Shown here piece after piece: positions 63,664 to 64,000 of a stretch of 64,000 nt of DNA; position 1 is the first letter of the stretch; each line of letters begins with the position of its first letter. The stretch is from Phytophthora quininea (taxonomy: Eukaryota; Oomycota; Peronosporomycetes; Peronosporales; Peronosporaceae). The stretch spans positions 163,668 to 227,667 of the forward strand of contig JAAVTG010000644.1 of assembly GCA_011947345.1 (NCBI GenBank), given 5' to 3'. The notes below the pieces were generated by a model, which searched no databases, was not told where the DNA came from, and was given only the letters and a program-made list of their open reading frames with translations. The position numbers and the translations under genes are program-made.

Positions 63664-64000
63664 ATGAAGATCTTCACCTCTACGTATGCTGTCCTCGCAT
63701 TGCTGGTCGCCATCGCCAACGGCTCCGATGTCGTGACTCAAATGAGCCAGGAGGATGCCAGCCAGGTTGGCCAGGTGCAGCCCGCCGACCAAGTAGAGCA
63801 GACGGCTTCGTCGTCTCAAGTTGACCAGGATGACTCCTGTACCCTCACCAGTAACTACATCGAAGGCACCGACGTTTCTCACTGCAGCAAAATCATTGTC
63901 GACTCGCTTTCCGTTCCTGCTGGAGTCACCCTCGACTTGTCCAACGTGACAGTCGGAGCCAACATCCAGTTTCAGGGAACCACAACCTTCGGTCCTCTGG
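63664..64000 (+). CDS. PG-K: endopolygalacturonase (GH28), N-terminal part, runs off the window
   Basis: The signal peptide is MKIFTSTYAVLALLVAIANG, followed by an extended Gln/Asp/Ser-rich propeptide (QVGQVQPADQVEQTASSSQ). It then has CTLTSNYIEGTDVSHCSK and the family signature DSLSVPAGVTLDLSNVTVG up to TTTFG. The window ends before the catalytic motifs. It is the most divergent PG in the set and lies outside the palindromes. After TTFG the sequence reads straight into PL, lacking the usual TQKWAG or EKKWSG; this may be a deletion or an exon edge, which the missing part would settle. Confidence 0.85.
   Translation, partial: MKIFTSTYAVLALLVAIANGSDVVTQMSQEDASQVGQVQPADQVEQTASSSQVDQDDSCTLTSNYIEGTDVSHCSKIIVDSLSVPAGVTLDLSNVTVGANIQFQGTTTFGPL

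Overview
The window reads as oomycete nuclear DNA, most likely a Phytophthora or close relative. Genes are GC-rich, introns are very short (53-70 bp) with GT..AG ends, and starts are preceded by the oomycete core-promoter initiator (consensus GCTCATTYYNCAWTTT). About two thirds of the window is an expanded family of secreted glycoside hydrolase 28 endopolygalacturonases (PGs), enzymes that cut plant-wall pectin. The species cannot be named from the sequence.

Layout. 1-13453 is the unique flank: a broken 3' piece of a ferric-reductase/NADPH-oxidase-like (FRO/NOX) gene, a secreted protein of unknown function, an unidentified frameshifted gene, two complete convergent FRO/NOX genes, and an IQ/EF-hand protein gene. 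13965-61287 is the PG array: 18 full-length or nearly full-length copies (A, B, C, D, F, F2, D2, C2, G, H1, H2, I1, I2, H3, H4, I3, I4, J), two deletion remnants (E, E2) and three 22-codon fossils of a J-like gene. A 19th gene (K) starts at 63664 and leaves the window. A gene of unknown function lies at 62197-62973.

The array is palindromic. Palindrome P0 has arms of about 6.6 kb (16552-23179 and 24211-30836) around a 1.03 kb unique core. To its right a 9478-bp unit, H-core1-H-I-core2-I, occurs twice, so PG pairs are transcribed head to head out of unique cores of 865 and 739 bp. A 9198-bp non-LTR retrotransposon (46644-55841, minus strand) with an 11-bp target-site duplication splits the second unit. 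It carries a CCHC-type ORF1 region, an OTU-like protease region, an endonuclease, a reverse transcriptase and a C-terminal zinc knuckle.

Variants shared by the two arms of one palindrome but absent from the sister palindrome (I1=I2, I3=I4) point to arm-to-arm gene conversion. Other conversion or crossover tracts join A with B, B with G, and H4 with the I/F type. The three C-terminal GH28 motifs are kept everywhere they can be read except in J, which has two changes at conserved positions.

Many genes carry isolated one-base losses, often in homopolymer runs. Coding lengths become exact multiples of three once these are counted. Sequencing undercalls are therefore a serious alternative to pseudogenisation, and every 'broken' call below should be read with that in mind. 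Copy labels A-K are mine.
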